Assembly: GCA_963605405.1 (NCBI GenBank)
Contig: CAVCUP010000003.1
Location: 124,001 to 188,000 of the forward strand
Reading direction: 5' to 3'
DNA: 64,000 bases
DNA from: Paratractidigestivibacter sp963605405
GTDB lineage: Bacteria > Actinomycetota > Coriobacteriia > Coriobacteriales > Atopobiaceae
In this document: piece by piece, positions 43,175 through 52,296 of the stretch
Numbering within the stretch: the first letter of the stretch is position 1
Layout: every line of letters starts with the position of its first letter
Program-made: the position numbers and the translations under genes
The notes under the pieces: generated by a model
Told to the model about the DNA's origin: nothing
The model's input: only the letters and a program-made list of their open reading frames with translations
The model's database searches: none

Positions 43175-43205
43175 TTGCGGGGCCGCAAGAATCATGGCAT
43201 ATTAT
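43175..43205 (+). promoter_or_regulatory. Candidate promoter of tRNA-Asp
   Basis: TTGCGG (43175-43180), 17 bp, CATATT, overlapping TATTAT at 43200-43205, about 20-25 bp before the mature 5' end. Confidence 0.55.
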
Positions 43206-43223
43206 TCCTCGCGCAAGGCGCAC

Positions 43224-43300
43224 GGGGTGTTAGCTCAGCTGGTTAGAGCGCCGGCCTGTCACGTCGGAGGTCGAGGGTTCGAGTCCCTTACATCCCGCCA
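43224..43300 (+). tRNA. tRNA-Asp (anticodon GUC)
   Basis: 77 nt with GGGGTGT/ACATCCC acceptor stem (one G-U), discriminator G and encoded CCA. D-loop AGCTGGTTA and T-loop GGTTCGAGTCC are standard; CCTGTCACG gives GUC. Confidence 0.98.
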
Positions 43301-43313
43301 TTGCTTTGAGTGA

Positions 43314-43337
43314 GGCCCTCTTCGGAGGGCCTTTTTT
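43314..43337 (+). terminator. Rho-independent terminator of tRNA-Asp
   Basis: GGCCCTC-TTCG-GAGGGCC followed by TTTTTT. Confidence 0.93.
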
Positions 43338-43469
43338 GTGTCTAGATGAGCGTCGCGCGAATCGCTGGCCGACCGGAACGTCGGCTTACCGAGCCCGAAC
43401 TCCCTTCTCGTCGTCCCACGCGCTATAGTTACGTGTGTTCGGCCGTGTTCACCTAGCCCAAGGGTACCT

Positions 43470-44156
43470 ATGCAGCAGAGCTCGCCCATATCCCAGGTCG
43501 CCGTCTTCGATTACGACGGCACGTCCGTCGACGGGCAGTCCGGCTCGCTGTTCACGACTTACCTGCTCACGCACGGCATGATGTCGCTTCCCCGGGCGCT
43601 TCGCCTCGGCTGGTGGGGCATCCGCTATAAGTTGCACCTGCCGTACCGCCAGGACGAGGCCCGTGAGCTCGTGTTCGGCGCCCTCGGCGAGATGGAGCCC
43701 GAGCACATCGCCGAGGTCATGTGCCGCTTCCACGACGAGGTTCTCGGCAAGAAATACCGTCGCGCGGCCGTCTCCGAGGTCGCTCGCCGCCGGGAGGAGG
43801 GCTGCGTGACGCTGCTCGTCTCCGCTACTTTCGACATCATCGCGACCGCCGCTGCCGAGGTCCTGGGCGTAGACGCGGTCATCGCCACACGCATGGAGCG
43901 CGACGAACGCGGCCGTTACACCGGGCGTGTCGACGGAACCGTGGTCGCGGGGCCGCAGAAGTACCTCGCGGTCGTCGAGTGGTGCGACGAGAAGTTCGGC
44001 CCCGGCGCGTGGAGACTCGCTTACGCCTACGGCGACCACCATTCCGATGTGGACCTTCTCTCCCATGCGGCCACGGCTTTTGCCGTTTGCCCCGGCAAGA
44101 CGCTCAAGTCCGCCGCAAAGAAGCGCGGTTGGAAGATTCTGGACTGGGACGAATAG
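43470..44156 (+). CDS. HAD-IB family phosphatase
   Basis: The 228-residue protein has HAD motif I FDYDGTSVDG (D-x-D-G-T), motif II SAT in LLVSATFDII, a Lys in GPQKYLAV, and motif IV YGDHHSDVDLL. This is the SerB-like HAD-IB subfamily. Members act on phosphoserine, phospholipid heads or related substrates; the target here is unknown. Its stop overlaps the start of the glycosylase gene by one base (TAGTG), so the two are translated together. Confidence 0.9.
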   Translation: MQQSSPISQVAVFDYDGTSVDGQSGSLFTTYLLTHGMMSLPRALRLGWWGIRYKLHLPYRQDEARELVFGALGEMEPEHIAEVMCRFHDEVLGKKYRRAAVSEVARRREEGCVTLLVSATFDIIATAAAEVLGVDAVIATRMERDERGRYTGRVDGTVVAGPQKYLAVVEWCDEKFGPGAWRLAYAYGDHHSDVDLLSHAATAFAVCPGKTLKSAAKKRGWKILDWDE

Positions 44157-45076
44157 TGCCTTCTGCGAACAACGGGCCTGTGCCGACTTTTTCTGAGGCT
44201 GAGTTCCTCGGCTTTAGGAAGAAGGTCCGCGAGCAGGGCGAGGAGCTCTATAGAGACCTCCCTTGGCGCCGAACGCGGGACCCCTACGAGATATGGATCA
44301 GCGAGGTCATGCTCCAACAGACTCAGGTCTCGCGCGTGGACGGCCGCTGGCAGCGTTGGCTCGCGCGGTTCTCCTCGGTCGAGGAGCTCGCGCGTTCCCG
44401 GACGGCCGACGTGCTCGATGAGTGGCAGGGTCTCGGATACAACCGGCGCGCCCTCGCGGTTCAGCGGGCGGCGACGGCCATAGTGGAGACGGGCGGCGAG
44501 TTTCCCCGCGACGTAAAAAGGCTCGTGGCGTTGCCCGGCATCGGGCCTGCGACGGCCGCTGGGATCCGGGCCTTCGCGTTCAACCTGCACGGGGTCTATC
44601 TCGAGACGAACGTGCGCGCCGTCGTGCTGCACGAGCTCTTCTCCGGTTGCGATGGCGTGGCCGACCGCGAACTCGTGCCCGTGGTCGAGGCGACGTGTCC
44701 GCCGGACGGCGACGTCGCTTGCGGGGGCGCGGCGGCCCCATCGCCGTACGAGGGCGGGGGAGAAGCCCCCGACGACCCCCGTACCTGGTACTATGCGCTC
44801 CTCGACTACGGTGCGTACCTCAAGAAGACCACGCCTAACCCCGCACGCCGCTCCAAGGGGCACGTGAGGCAGTCGCGCTTCGAGGGCTCGCGGAGGCAGA
44901 AGCGCGCCGCGCTTGTCCGGGCGCTCCTGGCGGCCGGCTCCGCGCCTGCATCCGACCTCATCGCGTCTGTTCGCGCCGAGGGCATCGAGCTTACTGCCGA
45001 CCTCGCAGAGGAGCTTCTGCGCGAGCTCGCGGGCGAGGGTTTTTGTCGCCGGGAAGGCAGCGCCTGGTTCGTCTGA
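44156..45076 (+). CDS. HhH-GPD DNA glycosylase, MutY-like without Fe-S cluster
   Basis: The 306-residue protein starts at a GTG overlapping the previous stop. The N-terminal half is MutY-like (LPWRRTRDPYEIWISEVMLQQTQVSRV; helix-hairpin-helix LPGIGPATAAGIRAFAFN). At the usual catalytic LDGNV the sequence reads L-E150-T-N-V, and the four cysteines of the Fe-S cluster are absent, replaced by NPARRSKGHVRQSRFEGS. Similar ETN-type glycosylases form a separate group, so activity on A/G mispairs is plausible but not assured. There is no MutT-like 8-oxoG domain. An insertion of about 25 low-complexity residues lies at 185-205. Confidence 0.8.
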   Translation: MPSANNGPVPTFSEAEFLGFRKKVREQGEELYRDLPWRRTRDPYEIWISEVMLQQTQVSRVDGRWQRWLARFSSVEELARSRTADVLDEWQGLGYNRRALAVQRAATAIVETGGEFPRDVKRLVALPGIGPATAAGIRAFAFNLHGVYLETNVRAVVLHELFSGCDGVADRELVPVVEATCPPDGDVACGGAAAPSPYEGGGEAPDDPRTWYYALLDYGAYLKKTTPNPARRSKGHVRQSRFEGSRRQKRAALVRALLAAGSAPASDLIASVRAEGIELTADLAEELLRELAGEGFCRREGSAWFV

Positions 45077-45567
45077 GCCGGTGGCCGAACGGCATGGGGC
45101 TGCGTCTGGGGACCGGGACGAGCTTGTGTGATCAAAAAAACGAGATTGTGCGTGCTCTATTAAGAAATTGATGCTCACTCAACTGGGTAAACGCATGCGG
45201 TGCAGGCTCGGGCCCCTGCCTCAGCCCTGTTCTGGCGCCGAGAAACGCCGTAAGTCCACGCAGAATCTCGAAAAAGTGATACCGAAACCGTGTTTTCCGC
45301 CTCGATTGCCCTAATGACGCGCCCTTAACGTGCGGCGGCGAGAAAGCGGCTGCCATCCGGTGCCCAAACCGCCCCGCCTCAGGTTGCTCTCATCACCCAT
45401 ATCACTGGTCACGGCATCCTGGTTATCGTCTCTGGCGATAACAAATACTCGGAATCGTGGGGCTACGCGTGTCGTATGCCGGGCCCTAGTATTCAACCCG
45501 TCAAAACAAGCCACCGACGCTCATAAACCCCGCCGTCCCGAGCGGCGCCACCGAAAGGAAACCCAAA
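45077..45567. other. Long intergenic region upstream of metY
   Basis: 491 bp with no gene recognised. It has an AT-richer part (45125-45180) and a short dyad TTATCG-tctctgg-CGATAA at 45423-45441. Neither a SAM riboswitch core nor a T-box could be recognised by eye. Its length before a methionine gene makes a regulatory leader possible. Confidence 0.4.
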
Positions 45568-46887
45568 ATGCCGTTCCAGCTCGATCCCTCCTTCGCCGAG
45601 AACCCCGGCCAGCACTTCGATACCCTCCAGATTCACGCGGGCCTCGCCCCCGATCCCGTCACCGGCGCCGCGGCGCTGCCCATCTACGCCTCCGCCGCGT
45701 TCCAGTTTGATTCCGCCGAGGACGGCGCGGCTAAGTTCGCCCTGGCCAAGCCCGGCAACGTCTACGGCCGCCTGACCAACACCACCACCGACTCCATCGC
45801 GGCCCGCGTCGCCGCTCTCGAGGGCGCCACCGGCGCCGTCGCGGTCGCCTCCGGCCACGCCGCCGAGATCCTCGCCCTCACCAACATCGTGGGCGCCGGC
45901 GACCACATCGTCGCCTCCGACTCGCTCTACGGCGGCACCTGGAACATCTTCCTGCACACCCTGGGTGACCTCGGCGTCGAGACCACCTTCGTCGAGAACA
46001 ACAACATTGACGCCTTCGTGGCCGCCACCAAGGAGAACACCAAGCTCTGGTACGTCGAGACCATCGGCAACCCGCTGGTCGACGTGGCCGACGTCCCCGC
46101 TATCGTCGACGCCGCCAACTCCCTGCCCGAGCCCGTCCCCGTGTTCGTGGACAACACCTTCGCGACCCCGTACCTGTACCGTCCGGCCGATGACGGCGCC
46201 GCCGTCGTCATCGAGTCCCTCACCAAGTGGATCGCCGGCCACGGCGTGACCCTGGGCGGCGCGGTCATCGACACGGGCAAGTTCGACTGGAAGAAGACCC
46301 CCGGCAAGTTCCCGACCATCACCGAGCCCGACCCCTCCTACCATGGCGCCGTCTTTGCCGACGCCGCCCCCGCCGCGCCCTTCTCGACTCGCGTCCTGGC
46401 CAACAAGCTCCGTGACTTCGGCCCGACCCTCTCCCCGTATGCCGCCCAGCTCATCGGCCTCGGCATCGAGACCCTCTCCCTGCGCGTCCAGCGCCACTCC
46501 GACAACGCCCTGGCCGTGGCCAAGTTCCTCGAGAGCCACCCGAAGGTCAGCTGGGTCCGCTACTCCGGCCTGGAGAACGACCCGAGCCACGAGGTCGCGT
46601 CCCGCGTCCTCAAGAACGGGTTCGGCGGCGTCGTGGTCTTCGGCGTCAAGGGCGGCCGTGACGCCGGCCTGAAGGTCGTCGACAACGTCAAGCTCTTCAC
46701 CCACCTCGCCAACGTAGGCGACGCCAAGTCCCTGATCATCCACCCGGCCTCCACCACGCACTCCCAGCTCACCGCCGAGCAGCTCGAGGCCGCGCACCTC
46801 TCCGAGGACCTCATCCGCCTCTCCGTGGGCATCGAGAACGCCGACGACATCATCGCCGACCTCGACCAGGCCCTCGCCGCTGTCTAA
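45568..46887 (+). CDS. metY: O-acetylhomoserine sulfhydrylase (aminocarboxypropyltransferase)
   Basis: The 439-residue PLP enzyme has the MetY pattern: GQHFDTLQIHAG, PIYASAAFQFDSAEDGAAKFAL, YGRLTNTTTD, VASGHAAEILAL, and the PLP Lys220 in ESLTKWIAGHG. The extra length of about 40 residues over cystathionine gamma-synthase, including FPTITEPDPSYHG, is typical of MetY. It converts O-acetylhomoserine and sulfide to homocysteine, using the product of the acetyl-type MetA. GAAAGGAAACC precedes the ATG. Very strong GC codon bias suggests high expression. Confidence 0.96.
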   Translation: MPFQLDPSFAENPGQHFDTLQIHAGLAPDPVTGAAALPIYASAAFQFDSAEDGAAKFALAKPGNVYGRLTNTTTDSIAARVAALEGATGAVAVASGHAAEILALTNIVGAGDHIVASDSLYGGTWNIFLHTLGDLGVETTFVENNNIDAFVAATKENTKLWYVETIGNPLVDVADVPAIVDAANSLPEPVPVFVDNTFATPYLYRPADDGAAVVIESLTKWIAGHGVTLGGAVIDTGKFDWKKTPGKFPTITEPDPSYHGAVFADAAPAAPFSTRVLANKLRDFGPTLSPYAAQLIGLGIETLSLRVQRHSDNALAVAKFLESHPKVSWVRYSGLENDPSHEVASRVLKNGFGGVVVFGVKGGRDAGLKVVDNVKLFTHLANVGDAKSLIIHPASTTHSQLTAEQLEAAHLSEDLIRLSVGIENADDIIADLDQALAAV

Positions 46888-46989
46888 GACCTGGCAAGGA
46901 GAATCAGTCATCTGACCTGCGCTTTATTGTGAAGAAGCCGACGTATTGCCAATAAGGCTTTAGCCGCAGGGCTGCACATGCAGGTTTCG

Positions 46990-47037
46990 CCCGTGGGGCG
47001 CGAAGGAATCCCCTTTCGCGCCCCACGGGTGTTCTTT
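46990..47037 (+). terminator. Rho-independent terminator of metY
   Basis: CCCGTGGGGCGCGAA pairs with TTCGCGCCCCACGGG, followed by TGTTCTTTT. Confidence 0.93.
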
Positions 47038-47340
47038 TCGCGCCGCCTGACGAGGCGCCCGTGCCTGCTGAGCTCCCTGTTCCGATGACCCTGCCCCGCC
47101 CCTGCCGCGGCCTTGCGCCGACTCGCCGCGTAGGCCCTTCTCGATGCGTGGCCTGCGCGGCATTGCCCGCGCGGCCACCGTCAGCGCCCCGCTCGCCTAC
47201 GCCTGGCCGATGAGCCTGCGCACTCGCGGAATCGTGTGGACGAACCGTGGAGCGAACTGGTAAAACTGACTATGTGTCAAAACGCGTTGGGACCGCGGCG
47301 CACCTACGCCGCGGCAGGGATAAGCGACAGGAGCGCATCT
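47038..47340. other. Intergenic region before the glycogen operon
   Basis: About 300 bp, GC-rich, no gene seen. The promoter of glgB should lie here; TGGTAAAACTGACTATG at about 47259-47275 is the most AT-rich stretch, but no clear -35/-10 pair is evident. Confidence 0.4.
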
Positions 47341-49653
47341 ATGGGCACCCTCGATAGTAACCTCTACCTGAGCAACGACGACCTGTACCTGCTCGGCAAC
47401 GGCAACTGGTACCGCAGCTACGAGAAGCTCGGCGCCCACCCTGCCGCGGATGCCGACGGCCGCGCCGGCTACCACTTCGCCGTATGGGCCCCTCGAGTGC
47501 AGTCCGTTTGTGTGATCGGCGAGTTCAACGGCTGGGACGAGCAGGCCGATCCCCTCGCCAAGTCGGAGTCCGGCGACGTCTGGCAGGGCTTTGTCCCCGG
47601 CGTCGTCCCCGGCCAGCTCTATAAGTTCCTTCTCGTCACCCACGACGGCGAGAAGCTCTATAAGGCCGACCCCTACGCCTTCTACGCCGAGCTGCCCCCG
47701 GGAACCGCCTCCCGCACGGCGGACCTCGCGGGCTACGTGTGGAAGGACGCCGACTGGATGACCGAGCGCGCCTCTCGCCCCATGCTCAAGAGCCCGCTCA
47801 ACATCTTTGAGGTGCACCTGGGCAGCTGGAAGCGCCACGGCAACGAGCCGCAGGGGGAGCCCCGCGAGGACGGCACCTGGCCGGGCCCGGGCGATCCCTT
47901 CCCCGCCCAGCGCGGCACCTACTACAGCTACGACGACCTCTCCCGCGAGCTCGTGGCCTACGTGAAGAAGATGGGCTACTCCCACATCGAGGTCATGCCC
48001 CTCTCGGAGCACCCCTTCGACGGCTCCTGGGGCTACCAGTCCACGGGCTACTACGCCCCGACCTCCCGCTACGGCAACCCGCATCAGCTCATGCACTTCG
48101 TCGACGCCTGCCACAAGGCCGGCATCGGCGTGATCATGGACTGGGTCCCCGGCGGTTTCTGCGCCGACTCCCACGGTCTCGCCACCTTTAACGGCGAGAT
48201 GCTCTACGAGCACGAGATCCACCCCAACTGGGGCACGCACAAGTTCGACTTCGCCCGCGGCCAGGTCCGCAGCTTCCTCGTGTCCAACGCGCTCTACTGG
48301 ATCGAGACATACCACATCGACGGCATCCGCATGGACGGCGTCTCCTCGATGCTCTACATGAACTTCGGCATCGACGACGCCTCCCAGAAGCGCTTCAACA
48401 AGAAGGGCACCGAGGAGGACCTCGACGCGTCCGCCTTCATCCGCCAGACCAACTTCACGATGGGCGAGCTCCACCCCGACGTCATGATGATCGCCGAGGA
48501 GTCCACCGCCTGGCCGCTCGTGACCTACCCGCCCGCGGACGGCGGCCTGGGCTTCCACTTCAAGTGGGACATGGGTTGGATGAACGACACCCTGCACTAC
48601 ATGCAGACCGACTTCCCTTGGCGCCCCGGCAACCACCGCATGCTCACGTTCTCCTCTATGTACCAGTTCAACGAGAACTTCGTGCTGCCGCTTTCCCACG
48701 ACGAGGTCGTCAACGGCAAGTGCTCGCTGATCACCCGCATGCCGGGCGACCAGTGGCGTCAGTTCGCCGGCCTGCGCGCGCTGGCCTTCTACCAGATGAT
48801 GCACGCCGGAGGCAAGCTCAACTTCATGGGCAACGAGATCGGCCAGTACATCGAGTGGCGCTACTACGAGGGCGTCGAGTACTTCCTCGCGGAGAACTAC
48901 GACGCGCACCGCAACCAGCAGGTCTTCGTCGAGGCGCTGAACAAGTTCTATAAGAAGAACCCGGCCCTTTGGGAGCGCGGCTACGAGTCCTCCGGCTTCG
49001 AGTGGCTCGACGCGGACAACAAGGACCAGTCCATCATCAGCTTCATTCGCCGCGGCGACGACCCCAAGGACGACCTGGTCATCCTCATCAACTTCGACGT
49101 GAACCCGCGTGAGGACTTCCGCCTGGGCGTGCCCGAGTGGGGCGTCTACGCCGAGAAGTTCAACTCCGACGCGACCGAGTTCGGCGGCTCCGGCGTCGTC
49201 AACGAGGGCCGCATGCGCTGCGAGGATGTGGCTTGGAACGGCCGCGAGCAGTCCGTGATCCTGCGCGTCCCGCCGCTGGCCGGCATCGTCATCAAGAAGG
49301 TCGCCGCCCAGGCTCGCCCTAAGGCCAAGGCCAAGGCGAGCGGCGCCAAGGCCGAGGCGTCCGCGAAGGCCGAGAAGCCCGCGCCCGCCAAGAAGGCCCC
49401 GGCAAAGAAGGTCCCCGTGAAGGCAAAGAAGGATGAGGCCGCAGCCGTTGCCGACGAACCGAAGCCTGCCGCAGCCAAGCCTGCGGCGAAGAAACCGGCG
49501 GCCAAGGCCAAGCCCGCGACGAAGAAGCCCGCGACGATCGAGCCCGAGCCGCCCGCGAAGCAGCCTGTGACGGATTCAAAAACCGCCGCCAAGGCTCCCG
49601 CGAAGGCCGCTGCGGGCAAGAAGGCCGCCAAGGCCTCCGCAAAAACTAAGTAA
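47341..49653 (+). CDS. glgB: 1,4-alpha-glucan branching enzyme with histone-H1-like tail
   Basis: The 770-residue protein has a CBM48 domain (about 20-120: LGAHPAADADGRAGYHFAVWAPR, VIGEFNGWD), the GH13 barrel, and a beta-sandwich end. The nucleophile is D332 (GIRMDGVSSMLYM), the acid/base region E386 (IAEESTAWP), and D454 is in LSHDEVVNGK. It transfers alpha-1,4 segments to alpha-1,6 positions in glycogen. Residues from about 657 form a 110-residue Lys/Ala/Pro tail (repeats of KKPAAK, PAKKAP) not found in typical GlgB. I chose the ATG at 47341 after GGAGCGC; an earlier in-frame ATG lacks a ribosome site. It is first of the glg cluster. Confidence 0.96.
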   Translation: MGTLDSNLYLSNDDLYLLGNGNWYRSYEKLGAHPAADADGRAGYHFAVWAPRVQSVCVIGEFNGWDEQADPLAKSESGDVWQGFVPGVVPGQLYKFLLVTHDGEKLYKADPYAFYAELPPGTASRTADLAGYVWKDADWMTERASRPMLKSPLNIFEVHLGSWKRHGNEPQGEPREDGTWPGPGDPFPAQRGTYYSYDDLSRELVAYVKKMGYSHIEVMPLSEHPFDGSWGYQSTGYYAPTSRYGNPHQLMHFVDACHKAGIGVIMDWVPGGFCADSHGLATFNGEMLYEHEIHPNWGTHKFDFARGQVRSFLVSNALYWIETYHIDGIRMDGVSSMLYMNFGIDDASQKRFNKKGTEEDLDASAFIRQTNFTMGELHPDVMMIAEESTAWPLVTYPPADGGLGFHFKWDMGWMNDTLHYMQTDFPWRPGNHRMLTFSSMYQFNENFVLPLSHDEVVNGKCSLITRMPGDQWRQFAGLRALAFYQMMHAGGKLNFMGNEIGQYIEWRYYEGVEYFLAENYDAHRNQQVFVEALNKFYKKNPALWERGYESSGFEWLDADNKDQSIISFIRRGDDPKDDLVILINFDVNPREDFRLGVPEWGVYAEKFNSDATEFGGSGVVNEGRMRCEDVAWNGREQSVILRVPPLAGIVIKKVAAQARPKAKAKASGAKAEASAKAEKPAPAKKAPAKKVPVKAKKDEAAAVADEPKPAAAKPAAKKPAAKAKPATKKPATIEPEPPAKQPVTDSKTAAKAPAKAAAGKKAAKASAKTK

Positions 49654-49670
49654 ACCGATGTAAAATCAAT

Positions 49671-49697
49671 GGGGCCGCCCACAAAATGGGCGGCCCC
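49671..49697 (+). terminator. Hairpin between glgB and glgP
   Basis: Perfect 10-bp stem GGGGCCGCCC/GGGCGGCCCC with a 7-nt loop and only CTAT after it. Full termination is doubtful; it may stabilise or partly end the glgB message. Confidence 0.5.
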
Positions 49698-49791
49698 TAT
49701 CGCCCGCGCCGCAAGGCTTTCGGGTGCTCGAGGCGTGCGCGCCCGCGCCCGCCGCACGTATTGTCGGCACGACCGCACAAAAGGGGAGAGT

Positions 49792-52233
49792 ATGGCAGAC
49801 TACCAGCAGATCTTTAAGGACGAGAAGGACTTCGAGACCCAGTACCGAGCCGCCTTCCAGTCCGAACTCGGCAAGACCTTCGAGCAGAGCGACAAGCTCG
49901 AGCAGTTTCAGGTCCTCGCCAAGCTGATCGCCTCCAAGGGCAACGCCCAGCAGGCCGTTTCCCACACCGTTGAGGAGAAGAAGGTCTACTACTTCTCCCT
50001 CGAGTTCCTCATCGGTCCTCTTCTCGACAACTACCTCATCAACTACGGCGTCCGCGACCTCGTTGCCGACGCCATGAAGGACATGGGCACCGACCTCGAC
50101 GAGGTTTGCCGCCAGGAGGTCGACCCCGGCCTTGGCAACGGCGGCCTCGGCCGTCTCGCCGCGTGCTTCCTCGCGTCCATGGCCCACAACGGCATGGCCG
50201 GCTACGGCAACGGCATGCGCTACCGCTACGGCCTCTTCCACCAGGACATCGAGGGCGGCCGCCAGGTCGAGCGCACCGACAACTGGCTCGCCAACGGCTT
50301 CCCCTGGGAGACCCGCAAGGATGCCTCCGCCGTCACCGTCCGCTTCGGCGGCCACGTCGTCCGCCACGAGGACGGCGACAAGTACTGGTTCACCGAGGAG
50401 GGCGGCGAGCTCGTCCGCGCCGTGCCCTACGACGTGCCCGTGATCGGTTTTGGCGGCAAGGTCGTCAACAAGCTGCGCCTCTGGTCGGCCGAGCCGGCTA
50501 ACGAGGACTTCGACCTCGACGCCTTCAACGACGGCGACTACGCCAAGGCCAACAAGTTCCGCTCCGATGTCGAGGCCATCTCGACCATCCTGTATCCCAA
50601 CGACGCCGGTGAGCACGGCCGCATGCTGCGCCTCAAGCAGGAGTACCTCTTCGTCTCCGCCGGCCTGCAGACCATCCTGCGCACCTACGAGAAGGAGTTC
50701 GGCGCCGATTGGAAGAACCTCGGCAAGCACGTGAGCGTCCACACCAACGACACCCACCCCGCCATGTGCGGCCCTGAGCTGCTTCGCATTCTCGTCGACG
50801 ACAAGGGCGTCGACTTCGACGAGGCCTTCAGGATCGTCCGCGAGACCGTCTCCTTCACCAACCACACCGTCATGCCCGAGGCCCTGGAGAAGTGGCCCAT
50901 CAACACCTTCCGCAACCTTCTCCCGCGCCTCTACATGTTCATCGAGGAGATCGACCGCCGCTGGCGCGACGGCCTGTCCGAGAAGCTCGGCGAGGACGGC
51001 GCCTCCTGGACCGATGTCCTGCGCAACACCGCCATCCTCTGGGACGGCCAGGTGCGCATGGCGAACCTCTCCATCATCTTCTCGCACTCCGTCAACGGCG
51101 TCTCCGCGCTGCACTCCGACATCCTCCAGCGCGAGACCTTCCGCGACTTCGCGCGTCTCGAGCCGGAGCTCTTCAACAATAAGACCAACGGCGTGACCCA
51201 CCGCCGCTTCCTGCGCGAGGCCAACCCCGCCTACTCCAAGATCATCACCGAGGCTATCGGCGAAGGCTGGCTCAACGACGCCGACGAGCTCGAGAAGCTC
51301 GTTCCCTTTGAGTCCGACGCGAGCTTCCTCGAGGCCATGGACAAGGCCAAGAAGCAGAACAAGGAGCGCCTCGCGGCCTACGTCAAGGAGACCTCCGGCG
51401 TCGAGCTCGACACCAACATGGTCTTCGACGTCCAGGTCAAGCGCTTCCACGCCTACAAGCGTCAGCTTCTCTCCGTGTTTAAGATCCTCGACCTGCGCAA
51501 CCGCATCCTCGACGACCCGAGCTTCGCCCCGCAGCCGACGGCGTTCATCTTCTCTGGCAAGGCCGCCCAGAGCTACACCTTCGCCAAGGAGGTCATCCGC
51601 CTCATCAACTCGCTGGCCGACGTCGTGAACAACGACCCGCGCCTCAACGACAAGATCCGCGTGGCCTTTGTCCCGAACTTCGCCGTGTCCAACGCGCAGT
51701 ACATCTACTCCGCCGCCGACATCTCCGAGCAGATCTCGCTCGCCGGCACCGAGGCCTCCGGCACCTCCAACATGAAGCTCATGATGAACGGCGCCCTGAC
51801 CCTCGGCACGCTCGACGGCTCCAACGTCGAGATCTCCGAGCTCGTCGGCCCTGAGAACATCAAGATTTTCGGCATGAAGACCGAGGAGGTCGAGGAACTG
51901 CAGGCTTCCGGCCGCTATTACGCTTGGGACCAGTACAACAACGACCGCGACCGTACCGGCCGTATCGTGGACCAGCTCGTGGACGGCACCCTCTCCGGCC
52001 TCTCCGGGAACTTCGAGAGCGTCCACGACCACCTCATGGTCGAGAACGACCCGTACCTCGTCATGGGCGACTTCCACGCCTATGTCCAGGCCTGGGAGGA
52101 GCTCACCAACAGCTACGCCGACCGTGCCGCATGGAACAAGTCGGCGCTCCACAATACCGCCAAGGCGGGGTTCTTCTCCAGTGACCGAACTATCGCCGAA
52201 TATGAGAGCGATATCTGGCACATTAATGCTTAG
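49792..52233 (+). CDS. glgP: Glycogen phosphorylase
   Basis: The 813-residue protein is full length for the family. It carries DPGLGNGGLGRLAACFLASMA near residue 110, the tower and active-site segments VQVKRFHAYKRQ, and the PLP Lys662 in EASGTSNMKLMMNGALTLGT. It releases glucose-1-phosphate from glycogen ends. GGGGAGAG precedes the ATG. Very high GC codon bias matches strong expression. A hairpin separates it from glgC. Confidence 0.97.
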   Translation: MADYQQIFKDEKDFETQYRAAFQSELGKTFEQSDKLEQFQVLAKLIASKGNAQQAVSHTVEEKKVYYFSLEFLIGPLLDNYLINYGVRDLVADAMKDMGTDLDEVCRQEVDPGLGNGGLGRLAACFLASMAHNGMAGYGNGMRYRYGLFHQDIEGGRQVERTDNWLANGFPWETRKDASAVTVRFGGHVVRHEDGDKYWFTEEGGELVRAVPYDVPVIGFGGKVVNKLRLWSAEPANEDFDLDAFNDGDYAKANKFRSDVEAISTILYPNDAGEHGRMLRLKQEYLFVSAGLQTILRTYEKEFGADWKNLGKHVSVHTNDTHPAMCGPELLRILVDDKGVDFDEAFRIVRETVSFTNHTVMPEALEKWPINTFRNLLPRLYMFIEEIDRRWRDGLSEKLGEDGASWTDVLRNTAILWDGQVRMANLSIIFSHSVNGVSALHSDILQRETFRDFARLEPELFNNKTNGVTHRRFLREANPAYSKIITEAIGEGWLNDADELEKLVPFESDASFLEAMDKAKKQNKERLAAYVKETSGVELDTNMVFDVQVKRFHAYKRQLLSVFKILDLRNRILDDPSFAPQPTAFIFSGKAAQSYTFAKEVIRLINSLADVVNNDPRLNDKIRVAFVPNFAVSNAQYIYSAADISEQISLAGTEASGTSNMKLMMNGALTLGTLDGSNVEISELVGPENIKIFGMKTEEVEELQASGRYYAWDQYNNDRDRTGRIVDQLVDGTLSGLSGNFESVHDHLMVENDPYLVMGDFHAYVQAWEELTNSYADRAAWNKSALHNTAKAGFFSSDRTIAEYESDIWHINA

Positions 52234-52240
52234 TTAGTTA

Positions 52241-52273
52241 GCCGGGGGGCGAGTCCCTCGCCCTCCGGTTTAC
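52241..52273 (+). terminator. Hairpin between glgP and glgC
   Basis: A 13-bp stem with G-U pairs (52241-52253 with 52257-52269) is followed by TTTACG. Probably a partial terminator or an mRNA-stabilising structure within the operon. Confidence 0.5.
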
Positions 52274-52296
52274 GTTAGGCCGAAAGGAGTGGGGGA

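Noticed and set aside
45077..45567. SAM riboswitch upstream of metY
   Set aside because: No recognisable conserved core or pairing pattern by eye; a covariance search would be needed.
49666..52221. Very long open frames on the strand opposite to glgP, and likewise opposite glgB, EF-G-like, metY, glgA and mfd genes
   Set aside because: High GC and strong codon bias keep the antisense frame open. They lack ribosome sites and known domains, while the sense products are clear.
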